This document shows positions 53,341-63,918 of a DNA stretch of 64,000 nt, piece by piece (positions within the stretch are counted from its first letter, which is position 1; every line of letters begins with the position of its first letter). The position numbers and the translations under genes are program-made. This stretch comes from Phascolarctos cinereus (Eukaryota > Chordata > Mammalia > Diprotodontia > Phascolarctidae), in the NCBI RefSeq assembly GCF_002099425.1, contig NW_018343964.1, positions 16,234,001-16,298,000 on the forward strand, written 5' to 3'. The notes beneath the pieces are model-generated. The model was not told where the DNA came from, did no database searches, and saw only the letters and a program-made list of their open reading frames with translations.

Positions 53341-54540
53341 GTCCTTAAGGCTCTTTCCAACTATGCCAGGTTTCTTCTCAGGTCATTATACAATAGGTTC
53401 TTGAGAATCTTGCTCTTTATACTTTATACATGTTCATCCCTGAAGAGTGGGAATACAGAACTCATTACTGTTTGCCTGACTTAACTCAAATATTTATTAA
53501 TATACCCTTTTGTATGCCACATTGACCACCTACTTCCTAGATTCAGACTTCTAGACACCAAAATCAAGATATCCTGGGCAAAGTGCTCTTGGTTTTTTGG
53601 AGGTTTGTTTTTTGCTTTGGTGTTTGTTTGTTTTTTTTTTTTGCTTTGGTTTGGTTTGATTTGAAACACTTTCTAATCTTTGCCAGATCCAAGAGAGCCT
53701 TTAACACTGTTACTTTGCCAGCTGAAACACAAACTCTTCCTTTTGCTTTTTCCTGTATTAGCATGAGAAATACAAGAAATATGTTTATTTTTCTGTAGGT
53801 ATGGATGGTTTGGGGAATTTTTTATAAAGGCAAACTACAAATAAGTTGTAACTCACCAAATATTCAATCAATGAGAAGTCAAGACTTTGTCTCACCCTGC
53901 TATGTGTCTACTCACTTTAGAGATTTCACTGAATTTTGCTAAAAACAATCATTCATTTGCCATATGTACAGAGCAGCTGCAGTTTTCCTCCCAACCAAGC
54001 ACAAAATTTCATTACATAGAAATTGTTGTATTATGTTTGCCATGTTCTCTGTACATTTCCCAGCCTCTAGAAAGGCCAATCAGGAAAGGGAAGCTGTAAC
54101 ACTCCAAGGAGGGGTCTGGGGAGTACATGAGACTTTCTGATTAATGCAGCATCTTTACTGAGTTACTATTTAACTAACTTACCTGGGTTTTAAAACCAGG
54201 ATGTGCCAGGCTACTGTGCATAGACAACGTTGCTATTTATGACTAAAGGGAGAATGATATAAAATGCAAATAGGTTCATTCAGTATCATTATAGAATCAC
54301 TGAGTTAGGTGGGACCATGAAACACAATTTAATTCATCCTTCTGCTGCTAGGAAAAATCACACGTATATATCTACAAGCACCCACATGGGTTTGAACACA
54401 CAGATACAGCATGTAAATAGGAGGAGGGGAAGAGAGATAAAATAAACAAGAAACAGAAAGGATGTTCCGGACTTTTAGCATCATGCAGATAAAATATTAG
54501 GATGAGTGAGTTTTTAGATTGAATTTACTGGTACTGTGTC
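53341..54540. other. Interval with no recognised gene
   Basis: Mostly unplaced. It includes a T/G-rich patch at 53590-53660 (ttgtttgtttttttttttt) and a short MIR/L3-type piece near 54290-54340. No frame shows a domain. Confidence 0.35.
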
Positions 54541-54544
54541 TCAG

Positions 54545-54945
54545 TCAATCAACAAAAATTTAAAAGCCTACTCTGTGCTAGGTGCTGAAGATAGAGAAAA
54601 TAAATGAAAAGAGTCCCTGTACTTGAGAAATGTGTCTCCTCTCAGGGAAGCAACTTATACTTTGATAAGTATAAACAAAATAAATACAAGGTTATTTTGA
54701 GGAGTAGGCACTAGATAGGGAAAACCTTCCTGAAGAAGATGCTTGACTTGAACTTTGAAGGAAGCCGCTATTGCAAAATGGCAGAGGAGAGGATGGAGTA
54801 CACTCCAGGCATGAGGGCCAGCCTGTACAAAAGCGTGGAGATAGGAAATGGATTATCCATGGGTATCCATCATGTGTAAGGAACAGTAGGAAGGCCAGTT
54901 TGGGCTGGGCTGTAGAGTTCATGAAAGGTGGTAATGTATAAGTAT
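54545..54945 (-). repeat. L2 LINE fragment
   Basis: Reads agcctactctgtgctaggtg, cttgaactttgaaggaagcc and acactccaggcatgagggcc. Confidence 0.8.
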
Positions 54946-55372
54946 ATTCCTTCAAAGCCTAGCTCAGGCATCACCTTCTCCACCATATCTCTGACCTTTC
55001 AATGCTTCAAAGATCTGGGATTTAATGTGGATATTCCTCTATCACTGTAGATCACAAACCCTACACACTGTAGCAAATGGTTTTATAAGTTGACATGGTC
55101 CAGAAATTCATCTTCTTATGGCCAACCAAGTATTGAGATTCTCTAAGCACAGTTAGGTGGGTTCTCAGACAACAAAAATGCCATTGAGATCCACAGCTTT
55201 TCCAGCTTGGTAGGAACTACCAGAGTTGGTACTCTCCTGACATGTATAGGCTTGAAGAATCTGAGATCATTTGTATTCCATGATGAGGCACCAGGGTAGG
55301 GCATGAATGGAGGTTGCATGTATGGTAGATGTTTAATAAATGTTTGTTGAATTAATTAAATTTAATAATGCC
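54946..55372 (+). repeat. L2 ends around an unplaced insert
   Basis: A forward L2 body piece (cctagctcaggcatcacctt then ctccaccatatctctgacct) starts it. A forward L2 terminus (atggtagatgtttaataaat) ends it. The middle (55080-55300, ataagttgacatggtccaga then cttggtaggaactaccagag) is not L2. It may be another old insertion that I cannot name. Confidence 0.45.
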
Positions 55373-55390
55373 AAAAAACCAACTGCCAAT

Positions 55391-55642
55391 TTGTTGTTGT
55401 TGAGTCATTTTTCAATCATGTCCAATTCTTCATAAACCCATATGGGGTTTTCTTGGCAGAGATGATGGAATGGTTTGCCATTTCCTTCTCCAGCTAATTT
55501 TACAGATGAGAAACTGAGGTAAACAGGGTTAAGTGACTTATCCAGGGTCATATAGCTAAAGTTTGAACTTAGGAAAATGAGTCTTTCTGACTCCAGTCGT
55601 GGTACTCTCTATATAGTGCTATCTATCTGCCCCATGTAACAA
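55391..55642 (-). repeat. MAR1-like SINE
   Basis: Reversed full-length copy: ttgttgttgagtcatttttc, a ttttcttggcagagatgatg phrase, tttgccatttccttctccag, a ttatccagggtcatatagc phrase and an end at atctatctgcccc. Confidence 0.85.
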
Positions 55643-55649
55643 TTCAGTC

Positions 55650-55855
55650 AATAATAATAATAAAGACTCACATTTATATAACTCTTCTAGTTTAATAAAA
55701 CCCTTTCCCCACAATACCCTTATGATGTAGGTAAGGAAAATATCACTACTTCCAACATACAAACAAAGGAACTGAGACTACAACACATAAGGGCACATAA
55801 CTAATAAATATCAGTCAGGATTTGAATCCAGGTCTCCTGACATTAACCACCAGGT
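55650..55855 (-). repeat. MIR-type SINE
   Basis: Reads taaagactcacatttatata, an aaacaaaggaactgagacta phrase, a cataactaataaatatcag phrase and a gatttgaatccaggtctcct phrase. Confidence 0.65.
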
Positions 55856-56099
55856 AATCATAGGATCACATATTCAGTTCTGGAAGGGATCTAAGAGGCC
55901 ATCTCATCTAACACCTTCATTTTAGAGGAGATGAGACTGACAAATTTGGGAGAGAGGGAGTGTGGTGGGGTATACAGCAAGTCTTAAAAAAGCGATCTAA
56001 GGGCTGACATTTATATAATCCTTTATATGCATAATTCTATTATCATAATGACCCTGTGAGTGTTACAGAAGAAATGGAGAAAGATTAAATTCATGAGCT

Positions 56100-56835
56100 G
56101 AGGCTGGGAAAGTCATCAACAAACAAGCATTTATTAAGTGCTTACTGTATCCAATAAACAAAACAAAAATTCATTATTCTACCTATCACAACACACTACA
56201 TTTCTTACTGATACTATATTCAAGGTCATATTCATCTTCTTCCTAGTCCACAAACTCGTGGAATTTTTCCCTCTGATTGCCAATTCCCCTTTTTGCTTCA
56301 AAATGTGAACTTTGGTAATAATAAAAGGTCTACTTTTTGTCATATAAAAAAGTGCCTACTATATTTAAGGAAATGTGCTGGAGATACAAAGGAAGGAAAA
56401 CAAAACAAAACAAAACAAAACAAACAAACAAAAAACAGTCCCTGCCTTCAAATCCCTGCTCTGACCATAATGTAATGTGAGGGACAACATGAAAACAATG
56501 AGATACCAAAAACATATATAGGACACATTGGAAATAATCTCAGAGGGGAAACATTAGAATTAGAGGCAGTTGGAAAAAGGCTTTTTAAAGAAGATGGGAT
56601 TTTAATTTGGATTTGAAGGAATCCAGGGAATCCAGGAAGTGGAGAGGAAGAATATTCTAGGCATGAGGGACAGACAGTGAAAATGAACAGAGTCAGGAGA
56701 AGGAGTGTCTTATGAGGGGAATGGTAAGAAGATGAGGGAAAAGAAAGAGTTCTGTAAGTTCTGTTGGAAGAAAAAGGAGACTCAAAAAAGGAAAGGATCT
56801 TTGTTTGGGGTGATGGGACAATCATGACAGGCAAG
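56100..56835 (-). repeat. L2 LINE in two pieces with an (AAAAC)n tract
   Basis: A short L2 terminus (agcatttattaagtgcttac) lies at 56125. A second piece starts at about 56345: agtgcctactatatttaagg, ccctgccttcaaatccctgc, a tttgaaggaatccagggaat phrase and cattctaggc-type blocks. Five AAAAC units at 56398-56430 interrupt it. The 128-codon minus-strand frame here is L2 sequence, not a gene. Confidence 0.8.
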
Positions 56836-56884
56836 AGGGAGAGGAAAGAATTGTTCTATTTACTTCATATATTACTTTCCTTTT

Positions 56885-57135
56885 CTCTGTGAAAGAGAAT
56901 GACTTTTTACATCAAATATGGCAGAACAAAAATGGCTCCCAGGAAGTCAATAGCCAAGATAAGTAAGGAGATAGTAATAAAGCACCAACTAGCTCCCTTT
57001 GATAAATTCAAGTCACCTGACCCAGATGAACTATATCCTTTAGTACTTAAAGAACTGGCAAATGTGATTTCTAAGGGACTGTTTTTAATATATATAATTA
57101 ATTAATTTAATTAACATATATGTATATGTGTGTGT

Positions 57136-57188
<53 letters not shown>

Positions 57189-58600
57189 AGATCATTGAGA
57201 CCAAGAGAGATATCACAAGATTTCATAAGGGTAAATGTCCCAACTTTCCAAAAAAATGAAAGAGAAGATAGTCCATAAAGTACAGGAAAATGAACTTGAC
57301 TTTGATTCCTGGGAAAATTCTAAAACAGATCATTAAAAAGAGTGAAGCAATAATTAAAGACCCACCATTGCTTCATTAAGAATAGGTCATGCTAGATAAT
57401 CTCATTACCTCATTTCCTTTTTTGACAGAGTTAATATATGAGGAGAATACTATAGATATTATTTAACCTAGGTTTTAGCAAAGGTTTTGTTAAAGTATAT
57501 GGTATTATTTTCATGGAGAAGATGAAGGTGTGGGAATTATATGATAATACAATGAAATGGATTCAGAACTGGTGAGTTGTTTCTATCAAAGAGTAGTTTT
57601 TAATTTTCAATGTCAATGTGGAAGGAGGTCTCCAGGGAGATACTTTATGAATCCATGCTTGGTCCTGTGCTATTTACTATTTTTTATCAATAACCTAATA
57701 AAGAGGTACATGACATGCTTGTTTAAAATGCATACAACTCAGAACTGGGAGGCACAGTTAATGGTGCACAACAGAGTCAGGATCCCCAAAGATCTTGACA
57801 GGCTAGAATATCGGACTGAATCAAATAAGATGAAATTCTTATAAATGGGATAAATGTGAATTCTTGCTTTGGTCATAAAAAATCAGCTCTACAAGATAGG
57901 AGAGGCATGATTAAAGGACAGTTTCTTAAAAAGATTGGGAAAAGGTGTTCTTTAGTAGATCACAAGGTCAATATGAGTCAACTATGTCATATAGAAGTAA
58001 AAAAAAAATTAATGAAGACTTGCATTTCATTAAGTGAAGCCTGGCTTCTAGGAGTAAAGAAGTAAGAGTCCCATTGTACTCTGTACTTATCAGACCTCAT
58101 CTGGAGTATTTTCTTCAGTTCAGTTCAGAAAGAAATTGATAAGCTAGCAAATATCTACAGGATGGCAGCTAGGATGGTGAAAGGCTTTGAGTTAAAGTCC
58201 TGAGAATTGGTGAAAGGCCTGACCATTTTTTTTTTAGCTTGGAGAGAACTCCAGGAGAGCATGATAGGTGTTTTGAAGTATCTGAAGGATTTCTCTGTTT
58301 AGCAAGGATTAAAATCAGTATATTTAATACCAGAGGTCAGAACCAGGAGCAATGGGTAAAAGATGAAAATAGGTAAATTTAGGTTTGATGTCAGAAAAAA
58401 ACAAACAAAAAACCTCTTCTTATAATTACAGCTGTCAAGAAATAAAATGGGCTACTACAAGGGAGGCTATAATTTCTCTCCTTGAAAGTCTTCAAGAAAA
58501 AATTGGTGACCATTTATTGGGTATGTTAGAAGAAGAATTTCCTTAGGATGTAGATTGAATCAGATAACTGAGGGCCCTTTTGAATTCTGTGATTCTGTGA
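56885..58600 (+). repeat. L3/CR1-type LINE with readable RT remnants
   Basis: About 1.7 kb, collinear with the CR1/L3 reverse transcriptase and 3' UTR. The 56899-57105 frame contains DPDELYPLVLKELANVI, the 'GPDGIHPRVLKELA' block at the start of the RT domain. A finger-domain remnant (DNLI-type, 57390-57420) follows. The 57557-57844 frame carries the region of the 'FINDL' and 'DLDRLE' blocks (FFINNLIKRY, then KDLDRLEYRTESNKMKF). The 3' UTR ends in ttctgtgattctgtga, the short tandem octamer typical of CR1-type tails. A (TG)n tract (57120-57186) sits inside. Frames are broken by several stops, so the copy is dead. Confidence 0.85.
57117..57188. repeat. (TG)n microsatellite
   Basis: A long TG run inside the L3/CR1 copy. 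Confidence 0.95.
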
Positions 58601-58875
58601 AATGACTTTCTCAGGACACAAGAATTCATAAGTGTGTCAAGTAGGATTTGAACTCAAATCTTTCCAACTCCAAGTCCATGATAGGATCCACTAAATTATG
58701 CATTTTTTGGAGAGCTAATCAAATAGACTAATTTTAATCCTTGCTCAACGTGGAAACCCTTCAGATACTTCAAGTCACTTATCATGCTCTCCCAGAATCT
58801 TCTCTTCTCCAAGCCGAATATAGTCAGGCCTTTCACCAATTCTTAGGACTTTACAATGCCTTGGTATCATGGGAG
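58601..58875 (-). repeat. MIR-type piece then L3/CR1 3' piece
   Basis: 58601-58695 reads gactttctcaggacacaaga and gtaggatttgaactcaaatc (MIR-type). 58735-58875 reads agatacttcaagtcacttat, catgctctcccagaatcttc and tcttctccaagccgaatata, a reverse L3 piece facing the copy just upstream. Confidence 0.6.
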
Positions 58876-59235
58876 CACAGCTGAAGACCCCAAGTACATG
58901 AGAAGTCTTTAAAAGCAAATAGGCATGATTTGCAATGCTACATCTGACCAGCCTGACTTTCTCTGAACTACCTTAGACATTTGATGAAAATGAAAATATT
59001 GCACTTTTCCACCTTATGCCATATTCTTTTCAAATGAAATGGCACAAATGGCTTAGCCATTCCTTCTTTTCCCCCACCCACTTCTGCCTCTGGTAGACCA
59101 AGAGTCTCTTCGATTAGAAATGTTTCCTCTCCAAAGAACTAAAAAGCATTGGTTTGTTCAATGAACCCTGGGACCTGTATCTTGTGGCAAAGGAACATTT
59201 TTGAATCAAAGCAAAGGAGAACTTTTGGAAACCAC
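58876..59235. other. Interval with no recognised gene or repeat
   Basis: Unplaced sequence between the L3 piece and a MIR-type unit. Confidence 0.35.
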
Positions 59236-59239
59236 TTCA

Positions 59240-59465
59240 TGGCATAGTGTAGCAGAATGGGCACTGATTTTTAGGATCAGGAAGCCTGAACCTATGTGTC
59301 AGCCCAGGTATTTATTTTAGTTGTTTGACCCTGAAAGAGTCACTCAATTTCTTTCTGTAAAATTGAGCTAATAATCCTTAGACTTAGACAGGGTGGTGGT
59401 GAGAAAAGTGCTTTGTGAGCCTCAAAGGGCTACATAAATGTGAGTCACATTATTCAATGGTGGAG
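59240..59465 (+). repeat. MIR-type SINE
   Basis: Reads catagtgtagcagaatgggc, atttctttctgtaaaattga, then gtgctttgtgagcctcaaag and ggctacataaatgtgagtc. Confidence 0.65.
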
Positions 59466-59890
59466 CTGACAGTTGGAAAAGGAAGTGTTGAATGACTAAA
59501 CATGGAAAGGAACTTGTCCCAGAAAGCTATCAGGTCAAGTGCCCCGCAGGCAAAATTCCATTTCTCTCTGCCCAGAGAAAGTACCATCAGAACACTTAGG
59601 TTTCCTCTTGGACCTTGCTTTCCCCTTTGAAGTATCCATCAGAATCTTGCTTAGTTTGCAAGTTCCAACCAAGTTGTCTGAGGGCCAGGAATGGAGTCAT
59701 CTACCCCTTAGATCTTGGCTACCATATTAAAGTGCTGGGAGGTTTTTCAGCTATTTCTTATTTTTTTTCCATCCTCAGACATCAACCTTAAGGTTTATCA
59801 AATTGGATGCTCTTTGTCACAATATGCCATTGTCCCTCAGAAGCATGTGTATGCATGCATATTGGTGGCATGTTTACAATGAAAAGAATA
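59466..59890. other. Interval with no recognised gene or repeat
   Basis: Unplaced sequence. The 63-codon frame at 59539-59730 (+) has no recognisable domain. Confidence 0.35.
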
Positions 59891-59892
59891 GA

Positions 59893-60162
59893 CAGCTTCG
59901 GTTTCCTTGTCTGTAAAATGAGGGGATTATGAGTCAATGAGCTTTCTTTGGCTCTGACATTCTATGGTTTTATGATTCTCTAATTTGAACTCAGTAGAGT
60001 CCTGGATTCTAATGGCCTGTGTTCTAGTCAGGATTCTGCCACTTACTAGCTGTATGTCTTTGGCCAAGTCACTTAATTTTATTAGACTTTGGTTTCCTCG
60101 CTTGTCAAATGAGAGGTTTGGATTAGGTGATTCCTAAAGTCCCTTTCAGTTCTACATCTGAT
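59893..60162 (+). repeat. Two MIR-type units in a row
   Basis: 59893-59985 holds only the MIR 3' part (cggtttccttgtctgtaaaa). 59988-60162 is a near full unit (gattctgccacttactagct, a gtcttt ggccaagtcacttaa phrase, then tgattcctaaagtcccttt). Confidence 0.7.
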
Positions 60163-60164
60163 CT

Positions 60165-60942
60165 TTTTTTTTTTTTTATTTGCTATTCCTGCCTTTGTTA
60201 CATAGAAGAGAGTTTTTATTTAAAATTTTAATTTAACAAACACCAAATAAAATGAGCTTTTCCATATACATTGCAGACCAGAAAGAGAGGATTATACATG
60301 AAATTGTAAATCTCTATTATGTAGATCTTGCTTTTCTTTTAAAATTTATAATAAATTCAAGCAATGACTTTTCAAAGCTGTCTTGCTTGTCTGTGATTCC
60401 TTCCCACCTTCCTTCTCTTTGGTGTTTTTTTGTAAATTGAGGTAAATCTTATCCCCAGTCCCTTTCCCTTCTCACTTATACTACCAATTGAAAAGAAAAA
60501 AAAAATCTAAACCCTTGGGAAAAAATATTCATACTTAGGCACAACATGTCTACGAATGTATGTCTCATTTTGCGTTTTGAGTCTCTCATCTCTGACAGGA
60601 GGTGGGTAGTAGGGATCATCACTGTTCCTCTGGAGTCATGGTTGGTTATTGCATTGATCAAAAGTCTTAAGTCTTTCCAATTTTTTTTTTTTACATTGCT
60701 GTTGTTATTGTATAAATTGCTATCCTAGTTTTGCTTACTTCACTCTGCATCAGTTCATATAAGTCTTTCCACATTTCTCTAAAATGTTCCCTTTCATAAC
60801 TTTTTAAGGCACAATAATAATTCCATCATATCCATATAACATAATTTATCCAACCCTTCCACAATTGATGGGTACCCTTATTTAGCTTCCAATTCTTTGC
60901 CACTATAAAAAGAATTGTTATAAATATTTTTACATAGTTTTT
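60165..60942 (-). repeat. L1 3' region fragment with tail
   Basis: A T-run at 60165-60179 is the poly-A tail read in reverse. The body has ataagtctttccacatttct, cacaattgatgggtaccctt, then ccaattctttgccactataa and attgttataaatattttt, parallel to the copy at 43.44-44.07 kb. Confidence 0.8.
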
Positions 60943-61060
60943 TTAGATAAATAGAAGAATAACAAAATTCTTCCACTTCTTTGTAAATCTATGTCCTACC
61001 CTTATCAACACCCTCCCCCCACCCCATCAAATTTCTGATTCACAAACAAGTTAATTTGGC
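60943..61060. other. Short unplaced interval
   Basis: Nothing recognised between the L1 fragment and the L2 copy. Confidence 0.3.
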
Positions 61061-61552
61061 TTCTTATTAGTCTTGATTTCTAGATCCATATATCTAGCCT
61101 CTTCTGTCATCTGAGTTCCAATACCATGTCTCCAGCTGTCTATTTGGACATTTTGAACTGGATTACTATAGGCATCTCAAACTCCACATATTCAAGATAA
61201 AACTCATTATCTTTCCTCCTCCTACCCTCTCTTTTCCCAAACTTCCCTGTTATTGTTGGGTGCCAGTACTATCTTCCCATACTGGGAAGCTTTGGAACCT
61301 CAAGTCCTTCCCATCATATGCAGTCCATAGCCATGTCTTATCTATGTTTTTACTTTTTACAGCTTCTCTCATATAAGTCCCATTGCTTCCACTCAACTGC
61401 CACCACCCTTGTTTAGGCCATTATTACCTCTTGCCTGCATTATTTCAGTTGCCTACTAATTGGTTATCCTGCCTCAAGTCTCTCTGCATCTAATCATCTT
61501 CCACAGCTGCCAAAGAGATTTTCCTGACCATATTTTCTCCCAACCCCTGTCT

Positions 61553-61565
61553 CCTCCCAATGCTC
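61553..61565. repeat. Target-site duplication, left copy
   Basis: cctcccaatgctc, identical to 62542-62554. Confidence 0.95.
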
Positions 61566-62541
61566 TTTAAGAAATGAGTCAAGGGATGGCCCCTTTAATT
61601 AAAAAAAAGGCAATCAAACCTGGAGGGGAAGACCCTGAGGGTTACTGGCCAAAAGAGAAATAGTTACTATTTACATTGCTCTGAGCCTGGAGAGCCCTCA
61701 AAAATAACCATTAAGTGGTGCTTGGGCAGGGACCTATTGTTGCCCAATCCATGAAATCCAGTGTGAATGGGATTTAAGGCTTGGTCTTTGAGAATGAAAT
61801 CTAGGCAGTAACCCCAAAGTTAACTAGGTAGCTTTTGGCCATCAAAATTTACCTTCCTTTGAGCAGAACACCTGGAGGTAAGGGGAGAGGGGAGGAGAGG
61901 GGAGGGGAGGGAAAGGGAGGAGAGGACAGGACAGGACAAGTTGAGTTGCCCAACTGGAACCGACCAGCTGGGTGCCCATTCAGGTAGCTCAGACTACCTT
62001 TGTCCTTCGTTCTGGAAGAGGACCATGACATCAGGGAGATGATGACATGACTTGCAATTGACTTTGAGTAAGGGAGGGCTGTGCAAACTCAGCAGCCTCA
62101 CTTTCTCCTCCACAGCCATCTGGGTCCAGTGCCAGATCTCGATAAGGACAACTGGAAATAGCCCAGGATACAATGGTCTATTTAAGCTAAAGTCTTTTTA
62201 GGTTCTCTCTTTGAATGAGTTAATGTCCATTCAGTGAATAGGTCACTTTAAGAAGTGAGTCAAGGGATAGCCCCTTTAATAATTAAAAAAAAAATCAAAC
62301 TGGGAGGGAAGACCCTCAGGTTTGCTGGCCAAAAGAGAAACAGTTATTATTTACATTCACTCTGAGCCTGGAGGGCCCAAAAAAACAACCATTAAATGGA
62401 AAGACCTTAGCTTAAATGGGCCAACATCTGGTGATGTTGGCTTTGCACAGCCCTCCCTCACTCAGATCAAAGTCAACTGCAAGTCATGTCATCACCTCCC
62501 TGATGTCATGGTCCTCTTAGAGAACGAAGGACAAACCACAA
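61566..62541. mobile_element. Fold-back T-family insertion with direct and inverted copies
   Basis: Internal order: block B (61568-61715), block C with an AGGGG-type purine tract (to about 61998), block A (62000-62092), block B again (62249-62400), then block A inverted (62447-62541). The two B copies share aagggatggcccctttaatt and aagggatagcccctttaata. Block A starts tttgtccttcgttctggaag. The right end reversed starts gttgtggtttgtccttcgtt. The 13 bp perfect target duplication shows the whole structure went in as one event or was remodelled after insertion. Class unknown; no coding sequence. Confidence 0.8.
61876..61938. repeat. Purine-rich (GGGGAGA)n/(GGACA)n tract
   Basis: Short G/A-rich tandem units inside the T-family insertion. 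Confidence 0.85.
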
Positions 62542-62554
62542 CCTCCCAATGCTC
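62542..62554. repeat. Target-site duplication, right copy
   Basis: cctcccaatgctc, where L2 resumes with aataaattcc. Confidence 0.95.
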
Positions 62555-63174
62555 AATAAATTCCAGTAGCTCCAAGATCAAATATAAATTCTTCTGGTAG
62601 GCATTTATTCAAGGCTCTTCGCAACCTGGCTTCTTCTTACCCTCTCAGTCTTGTCACACTTTACTCCTAATCCATATACTACAAGAGTGGTCCACTTGCT
62701 ATTCTGCTTGCTTGACAATCCATGTTCTGGCTGTCCACCATGCCTGGAATGCTTTCCCTCTTCACCCCCACCTCTTAGAACCCATGGCTTTCTTCCATGC
62801 CCTGTTTAAATCCCACCTTATGTAGGAGTCCTTCCCAGTCCCCCAGTCATTTGAGCCTTCTCCTCCAAGGTTACTTTGCTTCTACTCTGTAGCTCTCTTC
62901 TAGGTGTCTATTTAAGTACATGCGATTGTCTTCTCCATTATTACAGAAATTCCTCAAATATAAGAATTGGTTTTGTGGTTTTGCCTTACTTAGTGTTCCT
63001 GGTACTTAATATGTAGTATCTGGCACATAATAAGTGTTTAATAAAATGTGTGTTTATTGATTGATTAATGAAAATATGCCCTAACCCTTACACTCAAGGG
63101 ATAAGCAAAATAATAACAATTTTAATTCTTCACACACAATTTGCAGGAATGCTTCTCTCACAGGAACTCTGTCC

Positions 63175-63335
63175 AGAAGGTAGTGCGTTATGATGATGTT
63201 GATCTTATAATTAAGGAAACCAAGGCTCAAGGAGGTGGTAAATTAAACACAATCATGTGACTAGTAATGGAGCCATAACTTAAACTTAGGTCTTCTGACT
63301 ACAGTCCAGTGTTCTTTCCATTATATCATGTTGCC
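63175..63335 (-). repeat. MIR-type SINE
   Basis: Reads ttataattaaggaaaccaag, then atgtgactagtaatggagcc and tccagtgttctttccattat. Confidence 0.65.
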
Positions 63336-63336
63336 T

Positions 63337-63505
63337 AGAATTTGGAGTCAGAGGATTTGAATTCAAATCCTGACTCTTACTGCCTGAATGGTCTTGGGCA
63401 CCAATTAACATCATTAACAGGCCTTAATTTCCTCATATGTGAAATGAGGGGTTGGATTAAGTGGTATTTCAGGTCTTTCCCAGCTATAAATCTAAGATCT
63501 TATGA
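63337..63505 (+). repeat. MIR-type SINE
   Basis: Reads gaatttggagtcagaggatt, tttcctcatatgtgaaatga, then ttcaggtctttcccagctat. Confidence 0.8.
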
Positions 63506-63918
63506 TCGTTAAGTAGGAGAAATTAAATATCTCTTCATCTAATTTCATTTTGGTTTAATTTTCACCAGTTTCTATTAATGGAAAAATGAACTCTCCTCAG
63601 GCTTATGTTCTTGTAGGGGACTGATCACGGAAGTCCCCAGGACAATTTGATGAACTCACCAGGATGTGAGCTTTTGTATGGGACTTTCGGTATAAGTGGT
63701 ATTTAGATAGAATTCCTCATTCTACTGGATGAGCCTACAGGGCAATGAACCTTTGTGGAGGATTTGGTCATGCCCTTTGGTACAGCTTGGATGGTGAGCT
63801 TCAGCAACTTAGACTGCTTCCTCTCTCCCCCAAGAAAAAATGAAAGACTCTTGAGAGGACAGACAAACTTTTGTTGGACAGATCCATTCCTTTGCAATGG
63901 CAAATGTAAGGATGCTTC
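63506..63918. other. Interval with no recognised gene
   Basis: 63612-63780 shares wording with 879-1010 near the window start (see that entry). The minus-strand 66-codon frame at 63703-63903 has no recognisable domain. Confidence 0.35.

Larger units (their letters stand above)
61061..63070 (+). repeat. L2 LINE split by a 976 bp insertion
   Basis: Forward L2 before the insertion: ccaataccatgtctccagct, caagtctctctgcatctaat and cagctgccaaagagattttc. After it: aataaattccagtagctcca, agatcaaatataaattcttc, ccatgcctggaatgctttcc and ggcacataataagtgtttaa. The two halves join perfectly when the insert and one target copy are removed. Confidence 0.9.

Noticed and set aside
56448-56834. 128-codon minus-strand frame
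   Set aside because: It is L2 LINE 3' sequence, collinear with other L2 copies here, not a host gene.
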